Assembly (NCBI GenBank): GCA_034435055.1
Contig: DAOTXS010000043.1
Coordinates: 74,234 to 138,233 of the forward strand
Direction: 5' to 3'
DNA: 64,000 bases
DNA from: DAOTXS01 sp034435055
GTDB lineage: Bacteria > Chloroflexota > Anaerolineae > UBA4142
Shown here: piece by piece, positions 24,852 through 32,855 of the stretch
Layout: each line of letters starts with the position of its first letter
Numbering within the stretch: position 1 is the first letter of the stretch
Notes under the pieces: generated by a model
Databases searched by the model: none
The model's input: only the letters and a program-made list of their open reading frames with translations
Told to the model about the DNA's origin: nothing
Made by a program: the position numbers and the translations under genes

Positions 24852-26015
24852 ATGTATGTTTTGCTCAATGGAAAAATTTTTACGCCACAGGAAACGATTG
24901 ACGACGGTGTTGTCGTCGTCGATGGCATGACGATTCACGCGGTTGGCACACGCGCGACGACGCCGGTTCCGCGCGATGCGCCAATTATCGATGCGCACGG
25001 CAATGCGATTATCCCGGGCTTGATCGATATTCATACGTACGGCTGTCTCGGCGTGTCGCTGACCGCGCCGGAAAAAATCGCCGAGGAATTGCCGGCGTTC
25101 GCCCGCAACGTCGCGCGGTTTGGCGTGACACGCTTTTTGATTTCGCCGACGACGGGAGATTGTGCGTTCATCGTGCGAATGTTGTCGGCGATTGCTGAAA
25201 CGATTCCACAAATCCGCGACGGTGCGCAATGTCTCGGCATTCACCTCGAAGGTCCGTGGCTCGACCCTGAACAGCGGGGCGCGTTTCCCCTCGATGTTTT
25301 GCACGCGCCGACCCTCGATGAAGCGCGTGAGTACCTGAACGCGGCGCGCGGCTATTTGAAAGTTGTAACGCTTGCCGCGAATTTACCGAACGCCATCGAG
25401 GTTGCAAAATTTTTTTACGATAATGATGTGCGCGTTGCGTACGGTCATTCGAACACAACGTACGAGGTTGCGTGCAACGCGCTCGCGTCCGGCAATTTTC
25501 AACTCGTCACTCACGTCTACAACGCGATGAGCGGATTGCATCATCGCAAACCCGGCGTGCTGGGTGCAGTGTTGAGTTCGGACAATGTCAGCGGAATGTT
25601 GATTAGCGACGGTATTCACGCGCACCCGGCGGCGGTAAAAATTTTGTTCCGCGCGCTCGGTGTTGACCGCGTGATTTTAGTTACTGATGCAATTCCCGGC
25701 GGCGGGATGACTGAAGGCACATTCACGATGCTCAATCAAACGGCGCGCGTGATCGACGGCGTCGCGCGCTTGGAAAACGGTACGATTGCCGGGAGCATTC
25801 TCACGTTGAATCGCGCAGTGATGAACGCGCGCGCGTTCGGCGCGTTATCGTTGAACGACGCGCTCAAAATGGCAACGACGAATCCGGCGCGCGTCCTGGG
25901 TTTGTGGAACATCGGCAGTTTGAATGTTGGCGCGGAGGCGGACATTGTTGTGATGGACGATGCCGGGGATGTGTCGCTGACGATGGTCGCCGGCAACATT
26001 GTTTATCGCACATAA
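24852..26015 (+). CDS. nagA: N-acetylglucosamine-6-phosphate deacetylase
   Basis: NagA (387 residues) removes acetate from GlcNAc-6-phosphate, in amino-sugar use and wall recycling. This amidohydrolase-fold protein has the metal and substrate residues expected: HLEGPW (Glu), YGHSNTTYE, THVYNAMSGLHHR and the catalytic Asp in LVTDAIPGGG. N- and C-terminal beta strands (VLLNGKIFTP, EADIVVMDD) form the small domain. ATG 24852 follows GAGGGGG. No nagB or phosphotransferase gene is adjacent. Confidence 0.93.
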   Translation: MYVLLNGKIFTPQETIDDGVVVVDGMTIHAVGTRATTPVPRDAPIIDAHGNAIIPGLIDIHTYGCLGVSLTAPEKIAEELPAFARNVARFGVTRFLISPTTGDCAFIVRMLSAIAETIPQIRDGAQCLGIHLEGPWLDPEQRGAFPLDVLHAPTLDEAREYLNAARGYLKVVTLAANLPNAIEVAKFFYDNDVRVAYGHSNTTYEVACNALASGNFQLVTHVYNAMSGLHHRKPGVLGAVLSSDNVSGMLISDGIHAHPAAVKILFRALGVDRVILVTDAIPGGGMTEGTFTMLNQTARVIDGVARLENGTIAGSILTLNRAVMNARAFGALSLNDALKMATTNPARVLGLWNIGSLNVGAEADIVVMDDAGDVSLTMVAGNIVYRT

Positions 26016-26054
26016 TTTTGCCAGAGTAACAAACCTCTGACGGTGGAGGAAAAG

Positions 26055-27569
26055 ATGCACATTCGTCCAATCCAAGAATCCGATATCGAACACGTCATCC
26101 AACTTTTTCGCGCAAATTACGGCGACGATTACGCGATCCCGGAATTTTACGATCCGCAATGGGTCAAGCGCGGCATTTATTCCGACAACATTATTTGGCT
26201 CGTCATCGAAGACGAGAACAAAAAGATCGTCGCGTCCGGTGCGTGCATTCTCAACTTTGGCGATTACAACGATCAGATCGGCGAGATCGGTCGGCTCGTC
26301 GTCGATCCGCAAGTGGGCGGCAAAGGACTGGGCAAACGAATGCTCGCGGCGTTGGTCGATGCGTCGGATGAGCGGGTGGAATTTGCGTTCGCGGAAGCGC
26401 GCACGGTGCATCCCAAAACGCAAAAGATTCTTGATAATATCGAAATGATGCCGCTTGGATTTTTGCCGATGACATACAAAATGACGTGGCGTGAAAGTTT
26501 TGTGCTGAGCGGTCAGTTGTTTGGCAACGGTCGCGGATTGCGGCATCCCGGCACCGCGGAAGTGATTCCCGCCGTTGCGCCGCTCGCCCGGTTGTCGCTC
26601 AAAAATCTACAACTCGATGAGCCGATCAAAGTTCACGACAACGCGCGGGGTTATCCAATCGATCAGAGTGTCGAGATCAAACCGATGACCGGCTCGTCGT
26701 TGATTCGCTTGTTGAAAATCGAACACGGCCGCTTGGTGGAGCCGGAAGTGTTCGGCAGTATGCACATCGATCAAGGGATGTCGCAGTTGCAATCGCGCAA
26801 GGTGACGTACTTTGTTGCGTCCGAAGGCGAACGCACGTTGGGCGCGGTTGGTTATTATTTCGAAGAGCATGATCAAAATGTGCGCATCACGGAATTGATC
26901 GCGCAAGAAAATGTCGTCAAGGGAAGTCTCTTGCGTTTTGCGGTCGAACAGGCGGAGCAAGTGCATCAAGCCCAGTTGATCGAGTGTGATGTAAACGCGA
27001 CGAGCGTGGCGATTCAACAAACTTTGTTCGAGATGGGTTTCTTGCCGGCGGCGTTTGTGCCGGGAATGGTTTTTCATACAACGCATCGCCCGGATGTGGT
27101 GCGCTTTATCAAACTCAATCTGCCCTGGGATTTGGGACCGATTGTCTTGACCGAACCCTCGCAAGCATATTTCGATCTTGTCGCGCCGGCATTTGAACGC
27201 GCATCGGCGGAGCGATTGAAAAAATTGCCGGCACTGTCGAATGTTGCACTCAAAGGGTTCACGCCGCTCGAAGCGTACTTTTTCCAACGCGCCGGCGACG
27301 AGATCACGCCAGCCGCCGGCGCGCGGCTCGATGTGAACGCGATGTACATTGTGCTAGCCGGGTCGGTGCGGCACGGCGAGCAAACGGTTGGCGCGGGTGG
27401 CTGTGTGAACGCGGATGTGTTGTTTGGTCATCCAGATGCAATCACGCCGATTGCCGGGGATGGCGCGCGTTTGCTCTCGCTATCGCACGCAAAATTGGTT
27501 GAATTGTGCGACCGCTATCCGCGGCTGGGAATGAAACTTTACCAGAATCTCGCGGCATTTCGCAGTTGA
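26055..27569 (+). CDS. Double GNAT acetyltransferase with C-terminal cNMP-binding-like domain
   Basis: The protein has 504 residues in three parts. Residues 1-145 are a GNAT domain with the acetyl-CoA loop DPQVGGKGLGKRML (84-97). Residues about 206-345 look like a second, degenerate GNAT domain (TYFVASEGERTLGAVGYYF, then GSLLRFAVEQAEQ). Residues about 395-500 resemble a cyclic-nucleotide-binding fold (AYFFQRAGDEITP, MYIVLAGSVRHG, then KLVELCDRYPRLGMKLYQNLA), but the arginine-containing phosphate-binding cassette is not visible. PatA-type acetylases of mycobacteria join cNMP and GNAT domains in the opposite order. GGAGG lies six bases before ATG 26055. Substrate and ligand are unknown. Confidence 0.8.
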   Translation: MHIRPIQESDIEHVIQLFRANYGDDYAIPEFYDPQWVKRGIYSDNIIWLVIEDENKKIVASGACILNFGDYNDQIGEIGRLVVDPQVGGKGLGKRMLAALVDASDERVEFAFAEARTVHPKTQKILDNIEMMPLGFLPMTYKMTWRESFVLSGQLFGNGRGLRHPGTAEVIPAVAPLARLSLKNLQLDEPIKVHDNARGYPIDQSVEIKPMTGSSLIRLLKIEHGRLVEPEVFGSMHIDQGMSQLQSRKVTYFVASEGERTLGAVGYYFEEHDQNVRITELIAQENVVKGSLLRFAVEQAEQVHQAQLIECDVNATSVAIQQTLFEMGFLPAAFVPGMVFHTTHRPDVVRFIKLNLPWDLGPIVLTEPSQAYFDLVAPAFERASAERLKKLPALSNVALKGFTPLEAYFFQRAGDEITPAAGARLDVNAMYIVLAGSVRHGEQTVGAGGCVNADVLFGHPDAITPIAGDGARLLSLSHAKLVELCDRYPRLGMKLYQNLAAFRS

Positions 27570-27589
27570 TTTCTTTCGCGGAAAAACCT

Positions 27590-27662
27590 TTTTCTCGCAA
27601 AGACGCAAAGGGCACGAAGAAAACAAAAATAAAACTTGGCGTTCTTGGCGTCTTCGGTTTAT
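27590..27662. repeat. Word-like imperfect palindrome (CGCAAAG/CTTGGCG type)
   Basis: CTCGCAAAGACGCAAAG with GGCACGAAG on the left is mirrored on the right by CTTGGCGTTCTTGGCGTC. The words are related to those in the 119-bp repeat at 7668 and 36958, though the copy is different. Confidence 0.6.
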
Positions 27663-27685
27663 ATTTTTCTGAATGGTAATGTGAA

Positions 27686-28714
27686 ATGAACTCGATCAAA
27701 GTTTTGATGACGCTTCGTTTTACTGACGAACAACTTGATCGCATTCGCGCCGTTTCGCCGCGACTCGTCGTCACGCAAAAGTCGGTGCCGGAAGGACGCG
27801 ATGGCATCGATACTGGCGAACTACTCGATGGCGATGAAGAAATTCTCTACGGCTTTATGCCGCCGCGTGATTTATCGCGCCTGCCGCGATTGAAATGGAT
27901 GCAATTGCACACCGCCGGCATCAACCATCTGCTCAACGTGAATCATCCGATCTTGCATCGCCCGATTCGCTTGACCACCTTGAGCGGCGTGCACGCCGTT
28001 CCGATTGGCGAATTTGCGATTGCGTTGATGCTCGCGCTCGCGCGCCAAGTTCCGTTGCTGACGCGCTTGCAAACAGAACGCGAATGGCGCAAAGACAAAT
28101 GGAAATTATTTCTCGGTGCGGAATTGTACGACCAAACGCTTGGCGTGATCGGTTACGGCAGTATCGGACGACACGTCGCGCGGATTGCGAAAAACGGATT
28201 TGGTATGCGCGTGTTGGCAATGTCGCGTGGTGATGAGAAACGTGATCGCGGCTGGCACGCCCCCGGCGTCGGCGATCCCGATGGCGTTTTGCCGGACGCG
28301 TGGTTGACGTCCGCCCAGTTACTCGATTTGCTCGCGCAATCGGATTTCGTTTTGATTTCAGCGCCACTCACGGAATCGACGCGCAACCTCATCGGGGAAA
28401 AAGAATTGCGCGCGATGAAATCGACAGCGTTCATCATCAACATTGCGCGCGGCGGCATCGTCAATGAACCGGCGCTGATTCGCGCGCTGAAAGAAAATTG
28501 GATTGCCGGCGCGGGACTCGATGTGTTTGAACAAGAACCGTTGCCGCCTGACAGCGAATTGTGGAACTTGGCGCGTGTCATCATCTCGCCGCACGTTTCT
28601 AGCGCGACGCCGTACTATGATGACCGCGCGACCGATTTGTTTTGCGAAAACCTGCGGCGTTATTTGCGCGGCGAGGAGTTGTTGAATTTGGTAGACACAA
28701 AACGAGGATATTAA
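27686..28714 (+). CDS. D-2-hydroxyacid dehydrogenase
   Basis: This 342-residue NAD(P)-dependent enzyme reduces a 2-keto acid or oxidises a D-2-hydroxy acid. The cofactor motif is GVIGYGSIGRHVA, and the catalytic set is visible: Arg in INIARGGIVNE, Glu in DVFEQEPLP and His in ISPHVSS. The particular substrate (glycerate, glyoxylate, phosphoglycerate or others) is not determined. It stands between two word-like palindromes. Confidence 0.92.
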   Translation: MNSIKVLMTLRFTDEQLDRIRAVSPRLVVTQKSVPEGRDGIDTGELLDGDEEILYGFMPPRDLSRLPRLKWMQLHTAGINHLLNVNHPILHRPIRLTTLSGVHAVPIGEFAIALMLALARQVPLLTRLQTEREWRKDKWKLFLGAELYDQTLGVIGYGSIGRHVARIAKNGFGMRVLAMSRGDEKRDRGWHAPGVGDPDGVLPDAWLTSAQLLDLLAQSDFVLISAPLTESTRNLIGEKELRAMKSTAFIINIARGGIVNEPALIRALKENWIAGAGLDVFEQEPLPPDSELWNLARVIISPHVSSATPYYDDRATDLFCENLRRYLRGEELLNLVDTKRGY

Positions 28715-28773
28715 ATTGGACACTGATAAACGCCGACAAGTGCAGAAAAAACATCTGCGTTTGTCCGCGTCCA
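28715..28773. repeat. Word-like inverted repeat (GGACxxxGA type)
   Basis: Left arm TTGGACACTGATAAACG with GCAGA, and right arm TCTGCGTTTGTCCGCGTCC followed by AA, are inverted versions of one pattern with a short A-rich centre. It begins two bases before the end of the intergenic region after the dehydrogenase stop and could also terminate transcription. Confidence 0.7.
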
Positions 28774-28797
28774 ATAAATGATTTTTGCACAGTCGAT

Positions 28798-29646
28798 TTA
28801 TGGGTTGGAAATTGGCGGAGGTACGTCTGATTTGGTTTCGGGTGATTTTTGTGTGACGCGGAGCCAGCGCGCGCGATGAAAACGACTGATCACCTGATCG
28901 AGGGATTTGCTGTAGCGCGGACTGCGGCGAATGCCGGCGCGATCGAGAATAAATTCCCCCAACGCCCCCAGCGTCGCAAAGCCGTAAATTACACTCCGGC
29001 GAAAGTTGACCGAGGATGCCTCTTTGAAATAACGCGTGGGGACCGCAATCTCCGCGATTTTAAAACCGAACGCAGCGGCTTGCACGATGATCTGGGTGTC
29101 GAACACAAAATCATCCGAGTTGAGGACGAACGGTACCGTCTCCAAAAATCGCCGGCTGTACGCGCGAAAGCCGGTGTGACATTCGGAAAGATTCTGCCGC
29201 AGGACGAGATTTTCCAGCGTGGTTAAAAATCGATTGGCGATGAATTTGTACAACGGCATTCCGCCGGCGAGTGTTTGTTTGTCCAGAAAACGCGAACCGA
29301 GAACCAAATCGGCTTGCCCTTGCACAATCGGCGCGATGAGTTCCGGAATGAGCCGGGAATCGTACTGATAATCCGGATGCAGCATCACAAAAATTTCTGC
29401 GTCCGTTTCCAACCCGTGCACGTAACACGTTTTTTGATTGCCCCCGTACCCGCGATTCTGAATATGCACGACCACGTCTAATCCCAGTCGTTGCGCAATC
29501 TCCACTGTATCGTCGTGACTCAAATCATCGACAACCAAAATTTTACTGACGATGTTTTTGGGAATATCGGTGTACGTTTTTTCGATGGTCTTGGCGGCGT
29601 TGTACGCCGGCATCACGACCATCACTTTGGGCTGGACTGTAATCAA
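28798..29646 (-). CDS. Glycosyltransferase family 2
   Basis: A 282-residue GT-A enzyme resembling dolichol/polyprenol-phosphate mannosyl- or glucosyltransferases. It opens with VMPAYNAAKTIEKT, then VVDDLSHDDT and the metal-binding region MLHPDYQYD, and has the RFLDKQTLAGGMPLYKF segment typical of this GT2 subgroup. No membrane anchor is seen at the C-terminus. It probably makes a lipid-linked sugar donor that the neighbouring GT-C membrane enzymes could use; that link is inference. Confidence 0.9.
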   Translation of the reverse strand: MITVQPKVMVVMPAYNAAKTIEKTYTDIPKNIVSKILVVDDLSHDDTVEIAQRLGLDVVVHIQNRGYGGNQKTCYVHGLETDAEIFVMLHPDYQYDSRLIPELIAPIVQGQADLVLGSRFLDKQTLAGGMPLYKFIANRFLTTLENLVLRQNLSECHTGFRAYSRRFLETVPFVLNSDDFVFDTQIIVQAAAFGFKIAEIAVPTRYFKEASSVNFRRSVIYGFATLGALGEFILDRAGIRRSPRYSKSLDQVISRFHRARWLRVTQKSPETKSDVPPPISNP

Positions 29647-29678
29647 TCTCCACCTCGCGCGCTGGTCAATCGAAAGCG

Positions 29679-29687
29679 ATTATACCA
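29679..29687 (-). promoter_or_regulatory. Extended -10 of the GT2 gene
   Basis: On the minus strand TGGTATAAT (29687-29679) lies 33 bases before the ATG at 29646, with TTGTTC 18 bases upstream as a possible -35. Confidence 0.55.
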
Positions 29688-29738
29688 TACTCGTCCGCGA
29701 ATGAACAAAAGCATCTTTGCTCATTTGCGGATTTCCTT

Positions 29739-29744
29739 TATAAT
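29739..29744 (+). promoter_or_regulatory. -10 element of the membrane glycosyltransferase gene at 29764
   Basis: TATAAT with a possible -35 (TTGCTC, 29717-29722, 16-base spacer). It overlaps an in-frame ATG at 29743, so the used start is more likely ATG 29764. Confidence 0.5.
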
Positions 29745-29763
29745 GCGCTCGCTGATTCAAAAA

Positions 29764-32028
29764 ATGAAATTCTATTGGCTCTTGGCAATTCTGCTGCCGA
29801 TCTTTTTGGTCGTGCAAGCGTTGACGATTCCCATCGAAGAGTACGCGTACGACACCGCCGAGTTTCACATCTATCGCGCGGTGGTGTACTCTGCCGCGCG
29901 CGCGGACAGCGCGCTTTATCCGCGTTGGGTTCAACCGATCAATGCTGGGTTGGGCGGACCTTTCTTTTCACTTTACCCGCCGCTCGTTTACGCGCTGATG
30001 GATATTTTGAACATCGCCGGCATTTCGCATCCGTTCGCCTGGCGCATTCTCGTCGCGCTTGCGTTCGTCGCCGCGTCGGTTGGAATGTTCGGACTGGGAC
30101 TTGGATTGTTCAAACGCGCAGATGTTGCGATTGCCGGCGCGGCGTTCTTTGCGTACAACGGTTTCCTCCTGCGCGATTTATTCGAACGCGGCGCGCCGTC
30201 CGGAATGGCGCTCGCGCTTTTTCCGACGATGCTGTGGTTGTTGCTGCGATTTGTCGAACACCCGAACGGCGCGCGATTATTTTGGGCATCGCTCTGTCTC
30301 GCCGCGATTATTCTTCTGCACAGTCAGACTTCATTTTTGTTGATACCGCTCGCAGGTTTGATGATCGTTTTCATTTTTTTGCGTGACGGATTCAAGCGCG
30401 CCAGATTTGCGCTCGCGCCGCTTGTTGCCGGCGTGTTGCTGGCGGCATTCTACATGCTCCCGTTTCCCTTCGAAGTCAAACACGTACAGTTCGATAACGC
30501 GTTGACGGTCGATTACACCAATCCCGTGTTGAACCCGTTGCGTTTGGACGACGTGCTTGCGTTGCCGCGCCATCTCGACATCGGCATCGATAACAATGCA
30601 ACCGGCGAAGCGCCGGGCGGATTGATTCACGCATTCATTTTGCTCGCGGCTCTGCCGATGCTTTGGATTTTGTGGCGACAGAAACGCCGCGCCGAATGCG
30701 CATTGATTGCCGGTTTAGCGATTTTAGGGCTGGCGATTATCTGGATGCAATTAGAATCCGCCACACCGATTTGGTCGGCGTTGCCGGGACTGGGGGTTTT
30801 CCTCTTTCGCTGGAAATTACTCGGCATCTTGCCCATCATCACCGCGATCATCGTCGGTTTTGCGCTCACCCGCACGCGTCCGATGATTCTTGCCGGCTTG
30901 ATTGCTGTTTACATCGCGGTGCAATTGGGTTTAGCGTATCCGCAATTGTTTTATCATTACACCCAGTTTTCATCCGCGCCGACCATCGCCCAGATGCAAC
31001 AATCGGCAATCGAACACCGCGCGTTTGGACTGTCCTCGTTCGACGAATTTTTGCCGGTCGCGCGCATCGCGCCGCTCACGGAAGCCGAATTGCGTCAAGT
31101 CGCCGCCTCGCCGATAGAAAATGTGCCGGCGGGCGCGCGTATTCTAACGCAATCTCAACGCACCGGCTGGCTCGAACTTACCATCGATTCGCCGGCATCG
31201 TTCGTTGCGAATTTGCACACCCTCTATTTTCCGGGCTGGGTGGGCTACCTCGATGGTCAGTTGCAAAATTTGCAAGTTGCCGATGCGACCGGCTACATCG
31301 TGATGAATGTGCCGGCAGGGAAACACACATTAACATTGAAATACGAAGGCACATTGATTCAGCACATCGGTGAGGCGATTACGCTGATCACGTTTGCGAT
31401 TTTGATTTTGCTGGCGATGTTGTGGCGTGGTAAAAATAGCGACACGATTTCAGAAATCGTTGCGCCGCAGTTGCACTGGAGCATCGTGCCGATGCTCTTG
31501 ATTGCGGTCATCGTCAAAGCCGCTTGGCTCGATCCGCAAACGACGCTGTTCCGTAATTCGTCGACGTGTACGAAAATCGACGGTGCGGAAATTCAAACCG
31601 ATGTCCGGTTCGGCGAGCCGATTCGATTGTGCGGTCTGTCGCTTGATCGTCGCGAAGCGCACCCCGGCGATTGGATGCGCGTGACGTTGTATTGGCAATT
31701 AGAAAAACCGGCGACAACGCCAGCGCACGCGTTCGTGCATTTGTTGGGGGCATCGTTCAACCCGGCAACCGGCAATCCGTTATGGGGACAACACGATAAA
31801 CTGGAACCCGGCGATCATCCGCTCATCGATTGGTCGGTGGGACGATTGTATCGTGATCGCTATGATTTTCAGATTCCGACGCACACGCCGCCGGGCGAGT
31901 ATCAATTGGAGATCGGTTGGTGGCAGTCGAATGGAAAACGATTGGCGCCGCGCATCGTCCGCCCGCTCGATGCATTGTCCGTGTCGTCGCTGGATGCGTT
32001 GTTGTATTCGCAAATTACAATTCGATAG
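29764..32028 (+). CDS. Polytopic membrane glycosyltransferase-like protein (6-PTP-synthase-related family)
   Basis: A 754-residue protein starts with about ten membrane segments (from residue 3 to about 400). The early acidic loop EEYAYDTAEFHIYR and LYPRWVQPINAGLGGPFF match the membrane family annotated as '6-pyruvoyl-tetrahydropterin synthase-related', which is unrelated to the enzyme of that name and GT-C like. After another membrane segment at about 540-558 comes the C-terminal beta-sandwich shared with other proteins here (VTLYWQLEKPATTPAHAF, GEYQLEIGWW). Role inferred: envelope glycan or glycoprotein assembly. The upstream extension to 29491 lies opposite the GT2 gene and is rejected. 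Confidence 0.8.
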   Translation: MKFYWLLAILLPIFLVVQALTIPIEEYAYDTAEFHIYRAVVYSAARADSALYPRWVQPINAGLGGPFFSLYPPLVYALMDILNIAGISHPFAWRILVALAFVAASVGMFGLGLGLFKRADVAIAGAAFFAYNGFLLRDLFERGAPSGMALALFPTMLWLLLRFVEHPNGARLFWASLCLAAIILLHSQTSFLLIPLAGLMIVFIFLRDGFKRARFALAPLVAGVLLAAFYMLPFPFEVKHVQFDNALTVDYTNPVLNPLRLDDVLALPRHLDIGIDNNATGEAPGGLIHAFILLAALPMLWILWRQKRRAECALIAGLAILGLAIIWMQLESATPIWSALPGLGVFLFRWKLLGILPIITAIIVGFALTRTRPMILAGLIAVYIAVQLGLAYPQLFYHYTQFSSAPTIAQMQQSAIEHRAFGLSSFDEFLPVARIAPLTEAELRQVAASPIENVPAGARILTQSQRTGWLELTIDSPASFVANLHTLYFPGWVGYLDGQLQNLQVADATGYIVMNVPAGKHTLTLKYEGTLIQHIGEAITLITFAILILLAMLWRGKNSDTISEIVAPQLHWSIVPMLLIAVIVKAAWLDPQTTLFRNSSTCTKIDGAEIQTDVRFGEPIRLCGLSLDRREAHPGDWMRVTLYWQLEKPATTPAHAFVHLLGASFNPATGNPLWGQHDKLEPGDHPLIDWSVGRLYRDRYDFQIPTHTPPGEYQLEIGWWQSNGKRLAPRIVRPLDALSVSSLDALLYSQITIR

Positions 32029-32046
32029 TTTGAAATGGAGACGTGA

Positions 32047-32799
32047 ATGATTCGGGGTGTGATTTTTGATTTGGGGTGGACGTTGATGACCTACAACGGC
32101 GATTGGAAACAGGTCAGTGAGATGGCGTACAAAAATACCGCCGACTTTCTAAACGCGAATGGTTTCCGCGTGGGTGAAGATTTTCCGGCGCAATTTCACG
32201 CGGCGCGCGAACGCGGTTGGAAAATGGCGGATGAAACCGGCGTGGAACAAACAGTGGAAGACGCGTTGCGCGAGATTCTTGGTAAGCTCGGTTATGTGGC
32301 GCTCGATGGAATTGTGCCGCGCGCGGTGGAAATATTTTTCGCGGAGCACGAAAAGCGTTGGTTGCCGTACGACGACGCGTTGGCAACGTTGCAAGAACTC
32401 GCGCGGCGCGGTTTGAAAATCGGTTTGATTTCCAACGCCGATGATATTGGTTTGGTGCATCGCCAAGTCAAACGGTTTGGCTTTGCGACGTACCTGTCGC
32501 CGGTGTGGAGCAGTGCGGAAGCACCGCGCTGGCGCAAACCCGACCCGCGCATCTTTCACCGCGTTTCGGAGGCGTGGCAGATCGCGCCGCGTGACATCGT
32601 GATGGTCGGCGACGCGCCAGCGTACGATGTGCTGGGCGGGCATCGCGCCGGCATGCGCGCGATTTTGATCGACCGCAACGAAGGCGGTTGGTGGCAGAAA
32701 ATTCCGGACGCGCTTGCGAATGATCCAGACATTCGCGCGGACGCGGTAGTAAAATCGTTGGCAGAAATTCCGAGTGTGTTGGAGCGATGGGCAGACTGA
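32047..32799 (+). CDS. HAD-family hydrolase
   Basis: A 250-residue haloacid-dehalogenase-superfamily protein, probably a phosphatase. Motif I is FDLGWTL, where the nucleophile Asp is present but the usual second Asp is Gly, as in some HAD subgroups. Motif II is LISNADD, the motif III lysine lies in RKPDPRIF and motif IV is VMVGDAPAYDVLG. A helical cap occupies about residues 15-95. It starts 18 bases after the membrane protein gene and ends at a strong terminator. Confidence 0.9.
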   Translation: MIRGVIFDLGWTLMTYNGDWKQVSEMAYKNTADFLNANGFRVGEDFPAQFHAARERGWKMADETGVEQTVEDALREILGKLGYVALDGIVPRAVEIFFAEHEKRWLPYDDALATLQELARRGLKIGLISNADDIGLVHRQVKRFGFATYLSPVWSSAEAPRWRKPDPRIFHRVSEAWQIAPRDIVMVGDAPAYDVLGGHRAGMRAILIDRNEGGWWQKIPDALANDPDIRADAVVKSLAEIPSVLERWAD

Positions 32800-32803
32800 A
32801 AAG

Positions 32804-32837
32804 CAAATCCGTTTTCTCATACGAGAAAACGGATTTG
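32804..32837. terminator. Bidirectional intrinsic terminator
   Basis: A perfect 15-base inverted repeat (CAAATCCGTTTTCTC, loop ATAC) has A-rich sequence on the left and T-rich on the right. It separates the convergent HAD and VanW genes. Confidence 0.88.
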
Positions 32838-32855
32838 TTGTTTGTAACGATATTT

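Noticed and set aside
29491..29763. N-terminal extension of the membrane protein at 29764
   Set aside because: It runs opposite the GT2 gene and through its promoter; the hydrophobic start at 29764 follows a -10 element.
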